Assembly: GCA_900544275.1 (NCBI GenBank)
Contig: UQUU01000001.1
Span: forward strand, 124,001 to 188,000
Source: an uncultured Succiniclasticum sp.
Lineage (GTDB): Bacteria; Bacillota; Negativicutes; Acidaminococcales; Acidaminococcaceae
Length of the DNA stretch: 64,000 bases
Direction of reading: 5' to 3'
This document shows, piece after piece, positions 1 through 9,042 of the stretch. The translations under genes were made by a program, and so were the position numbers. The first letter of the stretch is position 1. Each line of letters opens with the position of its first letter. The notes beneath the pieces were generated by a model. That model did no database searches. It was not told where the DNA came from and saw nothing but the letters and a program-made list of their open reading frames with translations.

Positions 1-169
1 CCTTCGGCAAAACAGCTTCCGACTTAGTCACTGTCAAAAAACTGTCGGGATGTGTTTCTATCTCCGCTCTGGCTTCTTCCGTATCCATCACATCGTACGG
101 AAGCGAAGCAATTTCTGACGCCAAATTGCTAACCGGCCTAAAGCCGCGAAATGGTCTGATCTTGGCCAT
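1..169 (-). CDS. DUF1015 family protein, N-terminal part
   Basis: The first 56 codons of a gene that runs off the left edge. The product opens with MAKIRPFRGFRPV and continues with LPYDVMDTEEAR, the typical opening of DUF1015 proteins, whose biochemical role is not settled. The start is supported by a run of six G residues five bases ahead of the ATG, an acceptable though unusual ribosome binding site. The rest of the protein lies outside the window, so neither length nor function can be checked. Confidence 0.75.
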   Translation of the reverse strand, partial: MAKIRPFRGFRPVSNLASEIASLPYDVMDTEEARAEIETHPDSFLTVTKSEAVLPK

Positions 170-562
170 AATATCCCCCCTTAAACTTTCTCAATACAGA
201 CTTTTTTACTGCTTATCACCTTCAGGATCAGGTTCTAAGCCACCTTCCATCCTGTTTTCTTACAATACCGAATTAAAATTACGCAATAGTAAATACAGGT
301 AATATATTGATTATAGGAATAAATAGAACACCCTGTCAATGATAGTCCGCTTTGTCCTTTGAATTTTACCAGGTTCCCCGGAATATCAATTTATTTTGTA
401 AACAATCTAACAGAAAGATTATTTTCTTTTGACCGGACAGACGACTTCCTCTTTTTTCAAACAAAGTTCACTTGTCCCCGGCCTTTTTGCGTTACAATCA
501 AGATAACGACAGTACTATCAGGCAGCATCGTCTTATGTCGTGTTCTTTCAGAAGGAGTTATT
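170..562. other. Intergenic stretch without a recognised gene
   Basis: This 393-base gap separates two divergent genes and must hold both promoters, but I could not pick a convincing -35/-10 pair for either. An open frame continues upstream of the serine hydrolase start at 563 to 359, but it has no ribosome binding site and no recognisable protein, so I treat it as non-coding. Confidence 0.5.
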
Positions 563-1987
563 ATGCGTTGTTCTTCTCTTGTTAGTTGTTCTTCTCTTGT
601 TAAATGTGTCAAGCCATTGACCACCGTCAGCTCTGTGCTGCTGTTAAGCAGCTGCCTGTTCCTTACAAGCGGTTTTGCAGCGCCCGCCCGGTCTGCGGCT
701 GCGGTTCCTGGGCACCCTTTCAGCATTCAAAATAAGGCGGAAAATTATAAATCGTCCCTTTCTCCCGCCGTGACCCGCAAACTCAATACGGAGCTGTCCT
801 CCATGATAGGCGGAACAGGGGAAAGAGTCCCGGGACTGGCGGTGATCGTTTTCAAAGACGGAAAAGAAGTCTATCGCAATATGATGGGGAATCGCTTTCT
901 CAGTCCCCGGAATCCCAACTGGAATCTGCCAGTCACCTCTGACAGTCGTTTCCGCGTGGGTTCCATCTCCAAAATATTCACCGCTGCAGCCGTCATGCAG
1001 CTGGTTGAAGCAAAAAAGCTGGATCTGGACGCTGACGCCGGACGTTATTTAGGGTTTACGCTGCGCAATCCCCATCACCCTGATACAGCGATTACACCCC
1101 GCATGCTCCTGTCTCACACCTCTTCCATCCGCGATTATCCGTATGCCTATATCCCCTACCGTACTTCCGCCAGGTCATTTTTCAGTACCACAAATTGCTG
1201 GGCCAAAGCAGCGGAAGCGCCGGGGAAATATTTCAGTTATTCCAATCTGAATTTCATTCTCCTGGCAACCATGGTAGAAAAAATTACCGGCCAGCGGTTT
1301 GACACTTACATGAACCGGAATGTTTTGCAGCCCTTAGATATAAAAGGCAGCTTTAACCCGGACGACTTTGACAAAACCGAATTACAAAAAATGGGTACGA
1401 TTTATCGCAAAAGCAACGGTCAGACCGACCGCTATTATGCCCAGATCGACGATCGCCCCTTTACCTTTGCCGGCAGTGCCGAACGACGTAGCTACCGGCC
1501 GGGCACTAACGCCGGTATTTTCTCACCCCAGGGCGGCTTGCGGATCTCGCCTGATGAATTAAGCCATATGCTGCAAATGCTGATGAATCAGGGTCGTTAC
1601 AACGGCGCACGGGTTTTGCAGCCGGAAACCGTAAAATTAATGGCTACGCCGATTTGGACGTATGATCCGTCCCAGCCAAACGGAACGATTAAGGAAGACG
1701 CTATCGAAAGCTACGGCCTGCCCTTCCAGTATTTCAGCGGGCAGGGTTCTACGAAAGGTGCTCCCGATCGCCCTGACTTTAATCTGGTAGGGCACTTTGG
1801 CGAAGCCTACGGCTTTATCGGGGGCTTGTTGTGGCAGCCGCAAACACAAAACGGGTTTATCTTCCTGCAAAACGGACAAGCCACGCCGGAAAAAATGAAT
1901 CGGGGGCGTTACAGCCGCAATCTCCGCTGGGAAGAAAATTTCATGAATACCATCATCACAAATGTGTTTCCCAAAAAGAACAACTAA
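563..1987 (+). CDS. Secreted serine hydrolase, beta-lactamase/AmpC-like family
   Basis: A 474-residue protein of the class C beta-lactamase/penicillin-binding-protein fold. Three family motifs are in order: SISK (S134 as nucleophile, K137), Y-S-N in YFSYSNLNF, and H-F-G near the C-terminus. Residues 18-40 form a hydrophobic signal segment ending near FAAPARSA, so it should act outside the cytoplasmic membrane. The start at 563 is chosen over the in-frame ATG at 359 because GAAGGAG precedes it at good spacing and the signal peptide then lies at the N-terminus. Relatives include D-amino acid peptidases, esterases and true beta-lactamases; the sequence does not separate these, and resistance should not be assumed. 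It stands alone and converges with the ATPase gene. Confidence 0.85.
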   Translation: MRCSSLVSCSSLVKCVKPLTTVSSVLLLSSCLFLTSGFAAPARSAAAVPGHPFSIQNKAENYKSSLSPAVTRKLNTELSSMIGGTGERVPGLAVIVFKDGKEVYRNMMGNRFLSPRNPNWNLPVTSDSRFRVGSISKIFTAAAVMQLVEAKKLDLDADAGRYLGFTLRNPHHPDTAITPRMLLSHTSSIRDYPYAYIPYRTSARSFFSTTNCWAKAAEAPGKYFSYSNLNFILLATMVEKITGQRFDTYMNRNVLQPLDIKGSFNPDDFDKTELQKMGTIYRKSNGQTDRYYAQIDDRPFTFAGSAERRSYRPGTNAGIFSPQGGLRISPDELSHMLQMLMNQGRYNGARVLQPETVKLMATPIWTYDPSQPNGTIKEDAIESYGLPFQYFSGQGSTKGAPDRPDFNLVGHFGEAYGFIGGLLWQPQTQNGFIFLQNGQATPEKMNRGRYSRNLRWEENFMNTIITNVFPKKNN

Positions 1988-1990
1988 CGC

Positions 1991-2021
1991 AAAAACAGAC
2001 GCTGTCCGGAAACAGCGTCTG
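1991..2021 (-). terminator. Rho-independent terminator of the P-type ATPase gene
   Basis: A perfect 10-bp stem (CAGACGCTGT at 1996-2005 with ACAGCGTCTG at 2012-2021) and a six-base loop, followed on the minus strand by five T residues. It lies between two convergent genes. Only the minus-strand side has the T run. Confidence 0.85.
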
Positions 2022-2033
2022 CAAGAACTTGCA

Positions 2034-3812
2034 TCATATCTTGCTCTTTTTCAGTTGCCAGGTGCTGATCGACAAGCCCAACAAAGAAAGGACGGTCACG
2101 CCCAGCAGCATCCAGTCTGCCAGCAAGGGGCCTCCCCCGACGGCGGAAATGCCCAGAGCCAACGGCAGCAAAACCAAATTACAGCCGATCGCGATTTTAA
2201 GATTACGGGAAGCGGTTTCCCTGCAGGCACGGCTTAACCGAAAAACTTGCGCTACGTTACGCAGGTCATTATCCGTCAACACAACTTGCGCCGCTTTCCA
2301 AACGGCTTTGGTCCCGCTGCCCACCGCAATGCCGATATTGGCCTGATCCATGGCCGGCGCATCGTTATCACCGTCGCCTACTACTGCCACCTTATGGCCG
2401 CCCTGACGGAACGTTTCTACCAGCTGGGCCTTATGCGTAGGCAATAACTCGGCGGCCACCCGATCCGCGCCGGCCAGCTTGCCCAGATACAAACCGGCCC
2501 GTTTATTATCTCCCGTCATCACGGCCGTTTCAATTTTCATTTCTTTTAATTTACGCATGGCTTCCTGCGTTTCCTGCCGCAGTTCATCGGAAAAACCGAA
2601 GATCGCATACAGGGTCCGCCCTACAGCCAGATACCAGATCGTCTTTCCGGCATCGGAAAGCCGTTCCACATACGGCGCCGTCTCCGCAGGGATCAAAGCA
2701 AACCGGCGGATAAAATCCAACGTTCCCAGGCGGATATTTTCATTAAAACAACGAGCGGTATGCCAGCCTTCCGGCGCAGAGACCCGTTCCGTACAACGCG
2801 GCAGCTGACAGCCTTCGGCAGCCTCCCGTACCGCCTTTGCTTCCGGCAGATCGCTGTCCTGCAGCATCGCCGCCGCTAAACTCAGTAAACCGGACTCCGA
2901 TCCGTTGTTAAACACATGGATATCAGTCAAGGCCGGTTGACCGACTGTCAGCGTACCTGTTTTATCAAAAATTACCAATGTGGTTTTATACGCGTCCCCT
3001 AAGATACTCCCATCCCGCAACAAGATTTTCGCCGCGGACGCTTTCTCCACCGTGGCAAAGGACGCCAGACTGGCGGCCAACATCAAGCTGGCCGGGCAGC
3101 CGCAGACAAAGATAGAAACGGCGATCTGCCAGATAGGGAACGAATGGTTCTTTGTATAAAAAAAGCTGAGACAGGCCACAATCGTTAAGAGGATGCTGCC
3201 GCTGACCAGGATCATAGCCGGGTAATCCCGCAGCTCCGGCAACGGTGCCTTGCTCCAGCGATCCAGATACACACTGACCAGGGCCAACGTAAGACAAAGG
3301 CCGGTATAGGCAAAAAACAAGGGCGGCAAACTTTCATACGGCTGTCCCTGCAGCAGCCGCGCCGTAGTATAAAGTCCCCCGGCAACAGAAAAGAAGCTGC
3401 TCAAAAGCAACAGCACCTCCGGCGACGGCACTCGCTCTTGCAAATCTGCCAACGCCTGCGCAAAAAATTGCCGGGCCGCATATAAAACAGGCAGCAACAA
3501 AAAAAATTGCAGTAAGCCGCGCAGATTTACAGGCGCCCAGGCACCCGGCAGATTCAGGAGTGCGCTGCGCAGACCCCATCTATTCAGCCAGAACGAACCT
3601 TCCGTCCACAAAGAAACCGTGATCAGAGGCAATAAAAAGAACAAGGCCAGTTTTAACCTTACGATCTGCCCGGCCACAACCGTATTCTTTTTTCCTGTCC
3701 GACGATTGACCGGCGCGCCTGTCGACGCCGCAGACAAATTGATCGTCGCCGTGTCAATTTCTTTGACAGCCTGCTCTTGCGGTCGGTTATCCATATCCGA
3801 TTGCCCCTTCAT
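2034..3812 (-). CDS. P1B-like P-type ATPase lacking the actuator domain
   Basis: A 592-residue membrane protein related to heavy-metal P-type ATPases. Hydrophobic segments lie near 54-70, 100-118, 132-150, 163-183, 198-218 and 227-250, with two more at the C-terminus. A CP pair (C239-P240) sits in the sixth, where P1B pumps have CPC. The phosphorylation domain is intact: DKTGT with D283, TGDN, and GDGDNDAP. The actuator domain is missing: only about 16 residues separate the segments it should part, and no TGE motif exists anywhere. The nucleotide-binding domain also lacks the HP pair (DLPEAKAV instead) and the GxG and GN positions. There is no N-terminal metal-binding domain. The start has AAGGTGG upstream. 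It could be a degenerate pump, a subunit or a phosphatase-like sensor; metal transport is not shown. Confidence 0.8.
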   Translation of the reverse strand: MKGQSDMDNRPQEQAVKEIDTATINLSAASTGAPVNRRTGKKNTVVAGQIVRLKLALFFLLPLITVSLWTEGSFWLNRWGLRSALLNLPGAWAPVNLRGLLQFFLLLPVLYAARQFFAQALADLQERVPSPEVLLLLSSFFSVAGGLYTTARLLQGQPYESLPPLFFAYTGLCLTLALVSVYLDRWSKAPLPELRDYPAMILVSGSILLTIVACLSFFYTKNHSFPIWQIAVSIFVCGCPASLMLAASLASFATVEKASAAKILLRDGSILGDAYKTTLVIFDKTGTLTVGQPALTDIHVFNNGSESGLLSLAAAMLQDSDLPEAKAVREAAEGCQLPRCTERVSAPEGWHTARCFNENIRLGTLDFIRRFALIPAETAPYVERLSDAGKTIWYLAVGRTLYAIFGFSDELRQETQEAMRKLKEMKIETAVMTGDNKRAGLYLGKLAGADRVAAELLPTHKAQLVETFRQGGHKVAVVGDGDNDAPAMDQANIGIAVGSGTKAVWKAAQVVLTDNDLRNVAQVFRLSRACRETASRNLKIAIGCNLVLLPLALGISAVGGGPLLADWMLLGVTVLSLLGLSISTWQLKKSKI

Positions 3813-3891
3813 TTTTGCACCACCTTATTATAAAATTATCTTAACAACCCTGTCTGTGATTGTCAATTTATCGCGAAAGGAGCTGTCCGTT

Positions 3892-5280
3892 ATGTCTATT
3901 CTCGGTGCCGCCCTCATCCCCCATCCGCCCCTGATCATTCCGGAAGTCGGACGAGGCCATGAAAAAGCTATTCAGAACACGATTGACGCCTGTAAAACGG
4001 CCCTGCAACAATTAGCTGCTTTACAGCCGGATACGGTGATTATTTCCAGTCCCCATACCATGCTGTACGCCGATTATTTTCACCTTTCACCCGGCGAAGC
4101 AGCCAGCGGTACGTTCGCCGAATTTGGCGCGCCGCAGGTGAAAATTTCCTGCGCGTACGATCAGGAATTAGTCCGGGCCATTGCGTCTTTGGCAGAAAAA
4201 GAAAATCTGCCGGCGGGAACAAAAGGAGAACGTCGCCCGGAACTGGATCACGCCACCTTGATCCCCTTGTATTTTCTCAGGCAATATTGGCAGGATTATA
4301 AGGTGATCCGTGCAGGCTTATCCGGTCTTTCGTTAAAAGATCATTACCGCTTAGGGAACGTCATTGCCACCGCAGTAAAAAATCTGGGAAGACGGGCCGT
4401 ATGGCTTGCCAGCGGCGATCTTTCTCACAAATTAAAAGAAGACGGACCGTACGGCTTTGATCCGGCCGGTCCTTGTTATGATAAAAAACTGATGGAAATT
4501 ATGGGCAAAGGACAATTTGATGAATTATTTTCCTTTACGGAAAAATCATTGGAGGCCGCCGCCGAATGCGGGCACCGTTCTTTTACCATGATGGCCGGCG
4601 CCTTTGACAAGCAAGCCGTAATAAGCCGGAAACTCAGTTATGAAGGTCCCTTCGGCGTAGGCTATGGCGTCTGTCTGTTCCTGCCCGGAAAGCCGGACGA
4701 AAGTCGCGCCTTTGCCCAGCGCTACGATGTGATCCGCAAACAGCAGAAAGCAGAACAATTAGCAAAAGAAGACAACTATGTCCGGTTAGCCCGTTCGGTA
4801 ATCGAACACTATGTAAAAACCGGGGGTGTATTGCAATTACCCGAAACCCTGGAGCCACAAATGCGCACACAAAAAGCCGGCGTCTTTGTCTCCCTGAAAG
4901 AACGGGGCACTTTACGGGGCTGTATCGGAACGATCGGCCCCATGTATGAAAATGTAGCGGAAGAGATCCGCCGCAACGCCATTGCGGCCTGCAGCCGTGA
5001 TCCCCGTTTTACGCCTGTGATGCCGGCGGAACTGGACGACCTGGAATACAGCGTAGATGTACTGGGCCCGCTGGAATGGATCGATTCCCCTGCTGTCCTA
5101 GACGTAAAACGCTATGGCGTTCTGGTCACAAAAGGCAGCCGCAGCGGGCTTTTGTTACCCAATCTGGAAGGTGTAAATACCGTAGAACAACAACTGGACA
5201 TCGCCCGGCAAAAAGCAGGCATCGGCCCGGAAGAAAGCGGCTGCACACTGCATCGCTTTGAAGTGATCCGCCACGAATAA
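3892..5280 (+). CDS. AmmeMemoRadiSam system protein: LigB/MEMO-like domain fused to AMMECR1 domain
   Basis: A 462-residue two-domain protein. Residues 1 to about 260 resemble class III extradiol dioxygenase/MEMO proteins, with candidate metal-site histidines in IPHPPL (H11), SSPHTM and GDLSHK. Residues from about 290 on are an AMMECR1 domain with the conserved LRGCIGTIGP motif. The start at 3892 follows GAAAGGAG; an upstream in-frame extension from 3619 overlaps the divergent ATPase gene and is rejected. The radical SAM gene follows 68 bases later, so the two very likely form one transcript. The family is conserved from bacteria to humans, but its reaction is not settled. Confidence 0.88.
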   Translation: MSILGAALIPHPPLIIPEVGRGHEKAIQNTIDACKTALQQLAALQPDTVIISSPHTMLYADYFHLSPGEAASGTFAEFGAPQVKISCAYDQELVRAIASLAEKENLPAGTKGERRPELDHATLIPLYFLRQYWQDYKVIRAGLSGLSLKDHYRLGNVIATAVKNLGRRAVWLASGDLSHKLKEDGPYGFDPAGPCYDKKLMEIMGKGQFDELFSFTEKSLEAAAECGHRSFTMMAGAFDKQAVISRKLSYEGPFGVGYGVCLFLPGKPDESRAFAQRYDVIRKQQKAEQLAKEDNYVRLARSVIEHYVKTGGVLQLPETLEPQMRTQKAGVFVSLKERGTLRGCIGTIGPMYENVAEEIRRNAIAACSRDPRFTPVMPAELDDLEYSVDVLGPLEWIDSPAVLDVKRYGVLVTKGSRSGLLLPNLEGVNTVEQQLDIARQKAGIGPEESGCTLHRFEVIRHE

Positions 5281-5348
5281 GCGAACCTGGCAACCGGATA
5301 TACCGGCAAGAACGGGAATAAAACTTGCCTGAAAAAGGGGAGGGTCAT

Positions 5349-6173
5349 ATGAAAATCTGTCATCTGTGTCATCACCATTGCCAACTGGAAGAAGGACAAA
5401 CAGGCTTTTGCCGGGTACGCACCCTGAAAAATCAGCAGAATATCTGCGGTAATTACGGTTTTATTACAGCACTGGCATTGGATCCCATAGAAAAGAAGCC
5501 CTTAGCCCGTTTCTATCCGGGCAGCACCATTCTGTCCATGGGCAGCTACGGCTGTAATTTACGTTGCCCGTTCTGCCAAAACTTCAGTATTGCCCAGCAG
5601 GGCAGGGAAGGTTTCGAGCCGATACTCACAACGCCGCAGCAATTGGCGCAAAAGGCGTTGGCATTAAAGTCCGCGCGTAATCTGGGAGTCGCCTTTACCT
5701 ATAATGAACCGCTCCTGAGCTGGGAATTTATTCGGGATACAGGCAGGCTGATCCATGCCAACGGACAGAAAAACGTGGTAGTCACCAACGGAAACTTTTC
5801 TGTAGCAACAGCCAAAGCACTGGCAGACATCGTCGACGCCTATAACATCGATTTGAAAGGCTTCACCCCTGCCTGGTACGAGAAACTGGGCGGCAATCTG
5901 GACATGGTTAAAGCGTATATTTTGGAGGCCTGTCAAACAGCTCATGTGGAAATCACCACCCTCATCGTGCCGGGAGAAAATGACAGTCCGGAGGAAATGG
6001 ACGCCATGTCTGCCTGGCTCGCCGGCATCTCTCCTGATATCCCTCTCCATGTCAGTAAGTTTTTCCCCCATTGGAATATGGTAGACCGGGGAGAAACGCC
6101 GACCGGACGGGTCTATCGCCTGGCAGAAACAGCCCGTACGCATTTAAGACACGTTTATACCGGTAACTGCTAA
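5349..6173 (+). CDS. AmmeMemoRadiSam system radical SAM enzyme
   Basis: A 274-residue radical SAM protein with the iron-sulfur motif C69-x3-C73-x2-C76 (GCNLRCPFCQNF). A second cysteine/histidine group lies at the N-terminus (CHLCHHHCQ and C21), as is usual in this PflA-like subfamily. The start at 5349 follows GGGGAGGG; the ATG eight codons upstream lacks such a site. It pairs with the preceding AMMECR1/MEMO gene, the standard partner. Substrate and product are unknown. Confidence 0.88.
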   Translation: MKICHLCHHHCQLEEGQTGFCRVRTLKNQQNICGNYGFITALALDPIEKKPLARFYPGSTILSMGSYGCNLRCPFCQNFSIAQQGREGFEPILTTPQQLAQKALALKSARNLGVAFTYNEPLLSWEFIRDTGRLIHANGQKNVVVTNGNFSVATAKALADIVDAYNIDLKGFTPAWYEKLGGNLDMVKAYILEACQTAHVEITTLIVPGENDSPEEMDAMSAWLAGISPDIPLHVSKFFPHWNMVDRGETPTGRVYRLAETARTHLRHVYTGNC

Positions 6174-6219
6174 GATTAAAATCAAAACCAGGCAAGATTA
6201 TGCAAAGAAGAAAAACGAA

Positions 6220-6270
6220 AGGCCCGGGAAGCTCCTCAAACAAAGAAACTCTCCGGACCTGTTATTTTTC
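6220..6270 (+). terminator. Probable terminator after the radical SAM gene
   Basis: An imperfect stem pairs AGGCCCGGG near 6220 with CTCCGGACCT at 6251-6260, followed by GTTATTTTTC. The loop is long and the stem has mismatches, so this is likely rather than certain. Confidence 0.5.
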
Positions 6271-6271
6271 T

Positions 6272-6334
6272 TCTGTCATTAATTTTCTATCATTGGTCTT
6301 CTGTCATTAGCCTTCTGTTATTTGTCTTCTGTCC
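6272..6334. repeat. 14-bp imperfect tandem repeat, 4.5 units
   Basis: Units start at 6272, 6286, 6300, 6314 and 6328. Each opens with TCTGTCATT or a close variant (TCTATCATT, TCTGTTATT) and ends in a pyrimidine-rich tail. It lies between the convergent ends of the radical SAM and nitroreductase genes, directly after the putative terminator. It is non-coding. Confidence 0.8.
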
Positions 6335-6346
6335 AAAAAATCGCCG

Positions 6347-6922
6347 TTAATCCTGAATCACCTTTACCCTCTTGGTGATATCCTCCTTCGCCTTCGGTTC
6401 CGGTTCTTCCACAATACCGCCAAAAGGCATCTGCGCCACCAGAACATAATTATCCGGTAAAGCAAAGAGTTTCCGTACCGCGGCATCGATCACAGGATTA
6501 TAGTGCTGAAGATTGGCGCCTACGCCTAAAGCCCGCAGACCCGTCCAGACAGAAATCTGAAGCATGCCGTTCGCCTGCTGGGCCCAGACCGGAAAATTAG
6601 CGGCATAGGAAGGTACATTTTTTTGCATCGTCTTGACCACATCCGCATCATAAAAATAAAGCACAGTCCCATGAGCGGCCTTAAAGCAATCGATTTTTTC
6701 CCGAGAGACCTTTCCCCCAAACACATCATAAATCGTATCCCAAAGCACATTCTGCTTTTCCCCTGAAACGATCACCACCCGTTGGCTTTTCATATCAAAG
6801 GAATCCGGTACCAAAGCCGTCGCTTCAGTCACTAATTTAATCACCTCTGCCTCACTTACAGGCATTTCTTTTTTCAACCGGTATATAGTTCTTCGTTTTT
6901 TTAATAAATCATTCACATTCAT
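6347..6922 (-). CDS. Nitroreductase family protein
   Basis: A 191-residue protein of the FMN-dependent nitroreductase fold. It has the N-terminal KKRRTIYRLK segment, where the family binds flavin phosphate, a central ANGMLQISVWTGLRALG helix, and a C-terminal PFGGI turn. The layout suits the small nitroreductases related to fungal Frm2/Hbn1 proteins, which reduce nitro compounds or lipid-derived signals. The start is backed by AGGAGG. Two direct repeats with dyad symmetry lie about 120-160 bases upstream. The substrate is unknown. Confidence 0.85.
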   Translation of the reverse strand: MNVNDLLKKRRTIYRLKKEMPVSEAEVIKLVTEATALVPDSFDMKSQRVVIVSGEKQNVLWDTIYDVFGGKVSREKIDCFKAAHGTVLYFYDADVVKTMQKNVPSYAANFPVWAQQANGMLQISVWTGLRALGVGANLQHYNPVIDAAVRKLFALPDNYVLVAQMPFGGIVEEPEPKAKEDITKRVKVIQD

Positions 6923-7040
6923 ATTCTTACCTCCTATTATCCGTATTCTACCCCTCCGCCCTTACTAATAAAAGAGGCTGCAGTCAGTCGTTATAAAAAT
7001 GTCAAAAATTTCCTTCTTTTTTGAAAAATTTTATTCATTA

Positions 7041-7085
7041 TGTTACAAATTACAGAGAAAAGCAAACCGTGTTACAAATTACAGA
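7041..7085. repeat. Two direct copies of a dyad motif, possible operator
   Basis: The 16-base sequence TGTTACAAATTACAGA occurs exactly at 7041-7056 and 7070-7085, starts 29 bases apart. Each copy is itself near-palindromic (TGTTA, four bases, TTACA), the shape of many repressor sites. It lies between the nitroreductase start and the end of fbp. No regulator can be named. Confidence 0.55.
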
Positions 7086-7137
7086 ATATATAAAAATCAA
7101 ATCTTCTTTTAGTATAAGCGGTTTACCTGTAACTTGT

Positions 7138-9042
7138 TTACTTCCTCTTTTCTCTGATCTGCCCGCTGCGGTAAGCGCTTAACAGATCCTTCAGATCTTC
7201 GATCTGCTGTTTCAGTTTTAAGCCGTTATCCGTATCGCCGATCATGACCCGCTTTGGTTCCAGCTCCACCTGGGTCGTTACCGAATCAATATCCTCATTT
7301 CCCGTCAGCACATGCGCAATATCACGGAAAGGATAGTGGGCTTTGATGCGGATTCCGTGGGAATTAAAAATTAATGTGTAGCCTGCGATGCCCGTAGACT
7401 TCTGATACGCCTTACAAAATCCTCCGTCAATGCAGATCTCCTTGCCTTCCGCCCGTACCGGCGTGTCCCCTTTCGCCACTTTTACCGGCGTATGCCCGTT
7501 GATGATATGTGACTGTGGGGAGTATAAACCAAATTCGCGCAAAACATTTTCACAGATCATTTTGCGGCGGTGGAGCTCATAATAAGGATCCTGCGGTTCC
7601 GGCCAGGTTCTCTCATCGTTGATGTAGCTTCGCTCAAAAGTTTTGATCGTGCGTCCCGTGACCGGCGAATCGGGATGGATCCAGAGGAACCAGAAAAAGT
7701 CCTGATCATCCTGATTCCGCCGTACAAAACCGCTGCGGCATAAGGCATCCACATGATCCATATAAGCCCTGCCTTGCAGTGTTTTCCCCCGCAGCGTAAT
7801 GGCCCGAAACGAACCGTCTTCATGTAACGGGACCCCCCCATGAAACATAAGATTTCCATTCATACGACAATACAACGCCCCATTCGTAAACAAAAAGCGC
7901 ATGTGCCTCTGGAGATTGGCGCTGTTGCGAAAATCCTTCTGCCATTCGGTCACAATCTGTTCTTCTTCCGGGGAAAGACGGTAGGGATCTTGCGGATCAT
8001 ACGTAGGGAAATCCACAGTATTCAGAGCAAATTCACCATAGGGAAGACGAACCGTGCCCGCCGCCGGATCGATCTTATCAAACAACAGGCGGTCCTCCAT
8101 CTTATACTCCGGATGACGGAGCATCGCCTGCCCTTCCAGCTTAAATAAAATTACATTAATGGCCTTGACCAACGCATCCTTTCCGTCATTTTGCGTATAA
8201 ACCCGACGGGCAAACATGGCAAAAGGACGCATGGTAATGCCATAACCGTTTTCCAGTATTTCCCAGTTATCATACCGTATGTTATTGCGGATCACATTGG
8301 CGATACAGGGCAGACTTCCGGTAGCGGCCCCCATCCACAGCACATCATGATTGCCCCATTGGATATCCACGGAATGGTGCCGCATCAGCTGTTCCATAAT
8401 TTTATCCGCATAGGGGCCCCGGTCATAAATATCGCCGACAATATGCAGATGATCTACCGCCAGTCGTTTGATCAGACTGGTCAGCGCATAGACAAAGGCG
8501 CGGAAACTGCCCGTTTCCCAAATCGTATCCAAAATTTTCGCGTGATAGACATAACGATTTTGGTCTTCGTCCGGCTGGGCATGGAGCAATTCGTCCAAAA
8601 CATAGCGAAAATCTTCCGGCATGGCTTTACGGACTTTAGAACGGGTATATTTGGAAGAAAGCAGCTTCGCCACCCGCAATAAACGACGCAACGTAGTTTT
8701 GCCCCAGGTTTCTGACAAGGGCGCCTCTTCTTCCATCAGATCCAGCTTTTCTTTCGGGTAATATACCAACGTACAAAGATTTTTGCGTTCCGTTTCCGAT
8801 AAACTTTCCAGAAAAAGCAAATCGACTTTTTCCCGAATCACGCCGGAACAATTATTCAGAATATGATAGAACGCCTCATATTCTCCATGCAGGTCGCTCA
8901 TAAAATGTTCCGTTCCCTTAGGCAGGTTTAAAATAGCCTGGAGATTGATGATTTCTGTGACAGTCGCTTCCCGGGTAGGAAATTCCCGGGCTAAAAGTTC
9001 CAGATACTTTCGTTGCGCTTCTGCTGCTTGTGTTGTTTCCAT
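7138..9042 (-). CDS. fbp: Fructose-1,6-bisphosphatase, class III (Firmicutes type)
   Basis: A 634-residue protein of the class III fructose-bisphosphatases, which hydrolyse fructose 1,6-bisphosphate to fructose 6-phosphate in gluconeogenesis. Metallophosphatase motifs are present in order: MSDLHGE (D50, H52), VGDIYDRGP, and GNHD. Length fits the family (about 640-670 residues). The ribosome binding site is weak (GGTGAG). Single gene, not in an operon with the MATE gene, as about 170 bases including a probable promoter separate them. An enzyme of this kind suits an amino acid fermenter that must make hexose phosphates, which is inference. Confidence 0.95.
   Translation of the reverse strand: METTQAAEAQRKYLELLAREFPTREATVTEIINLQAILNLPKGTEHFMSDLHGEYEAFYHILNNCSGVIREKVDLLFLESLSETERKNLCTLVYYPKEKLDLMEEEAPLSETWGKTTLRRLLRVAKLLSSKYTRSKVRKAMPEDFRYVLDELLHAQPDEDQNRYVYHAKILDTIWETGSFRAFVYALTSLIKRLAVDHLHIVGDIYDRGPYADKIMEQLMRHHSVDIQWGNHDVLWMGAATGSLPCIANVIRNNIRYDNWEILENGYGITMRPFAMFARRVYTQNDGKDALVKAINVILFKLEGQAMLRHPEYKMEDRLLFDKIDPAAGTVRLPYGEFALNTVDFPTYDPQDPYRLSPEEEQIVTEWQKDFRNSANLQRHMRFLFTNGALYCRMNGNLMFHGGVPLHEDGSFRAITLRGKTLQGRAYMDHVDALCRSGFVRRNQDDQDFFWFLWIHPDSPVTGRTIKTFERSYINDERTWPEPQDPYYELHRRKMICENVLREFGLYSPQSHIINGHTPVKVAKGDTPVRAEGKEICIDGGFCKAYQKSTGIAGYTLIFNSHGIRIKAHYPFRDIAHVLTGNEDIDSVTTQVELEPKRVMIGDTDNGLKLKQQIEDLKDLLSAYRSGQIREKRK

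Noticed and set aside
563..1987. Serine hydrolase as an antibiotic resistance gene
   Set aside because: The motifs are shared with peptidases and esterases of the same fold; nothing in the sequence shows beta-lactam hydrolysis.
1831..2346. Plus-strand frame of 171 codons bridging the serine hydrolase and the P-type ATPase
   Set aside because: It reads through the terminator and lies opposite conserved ATPase motifs.
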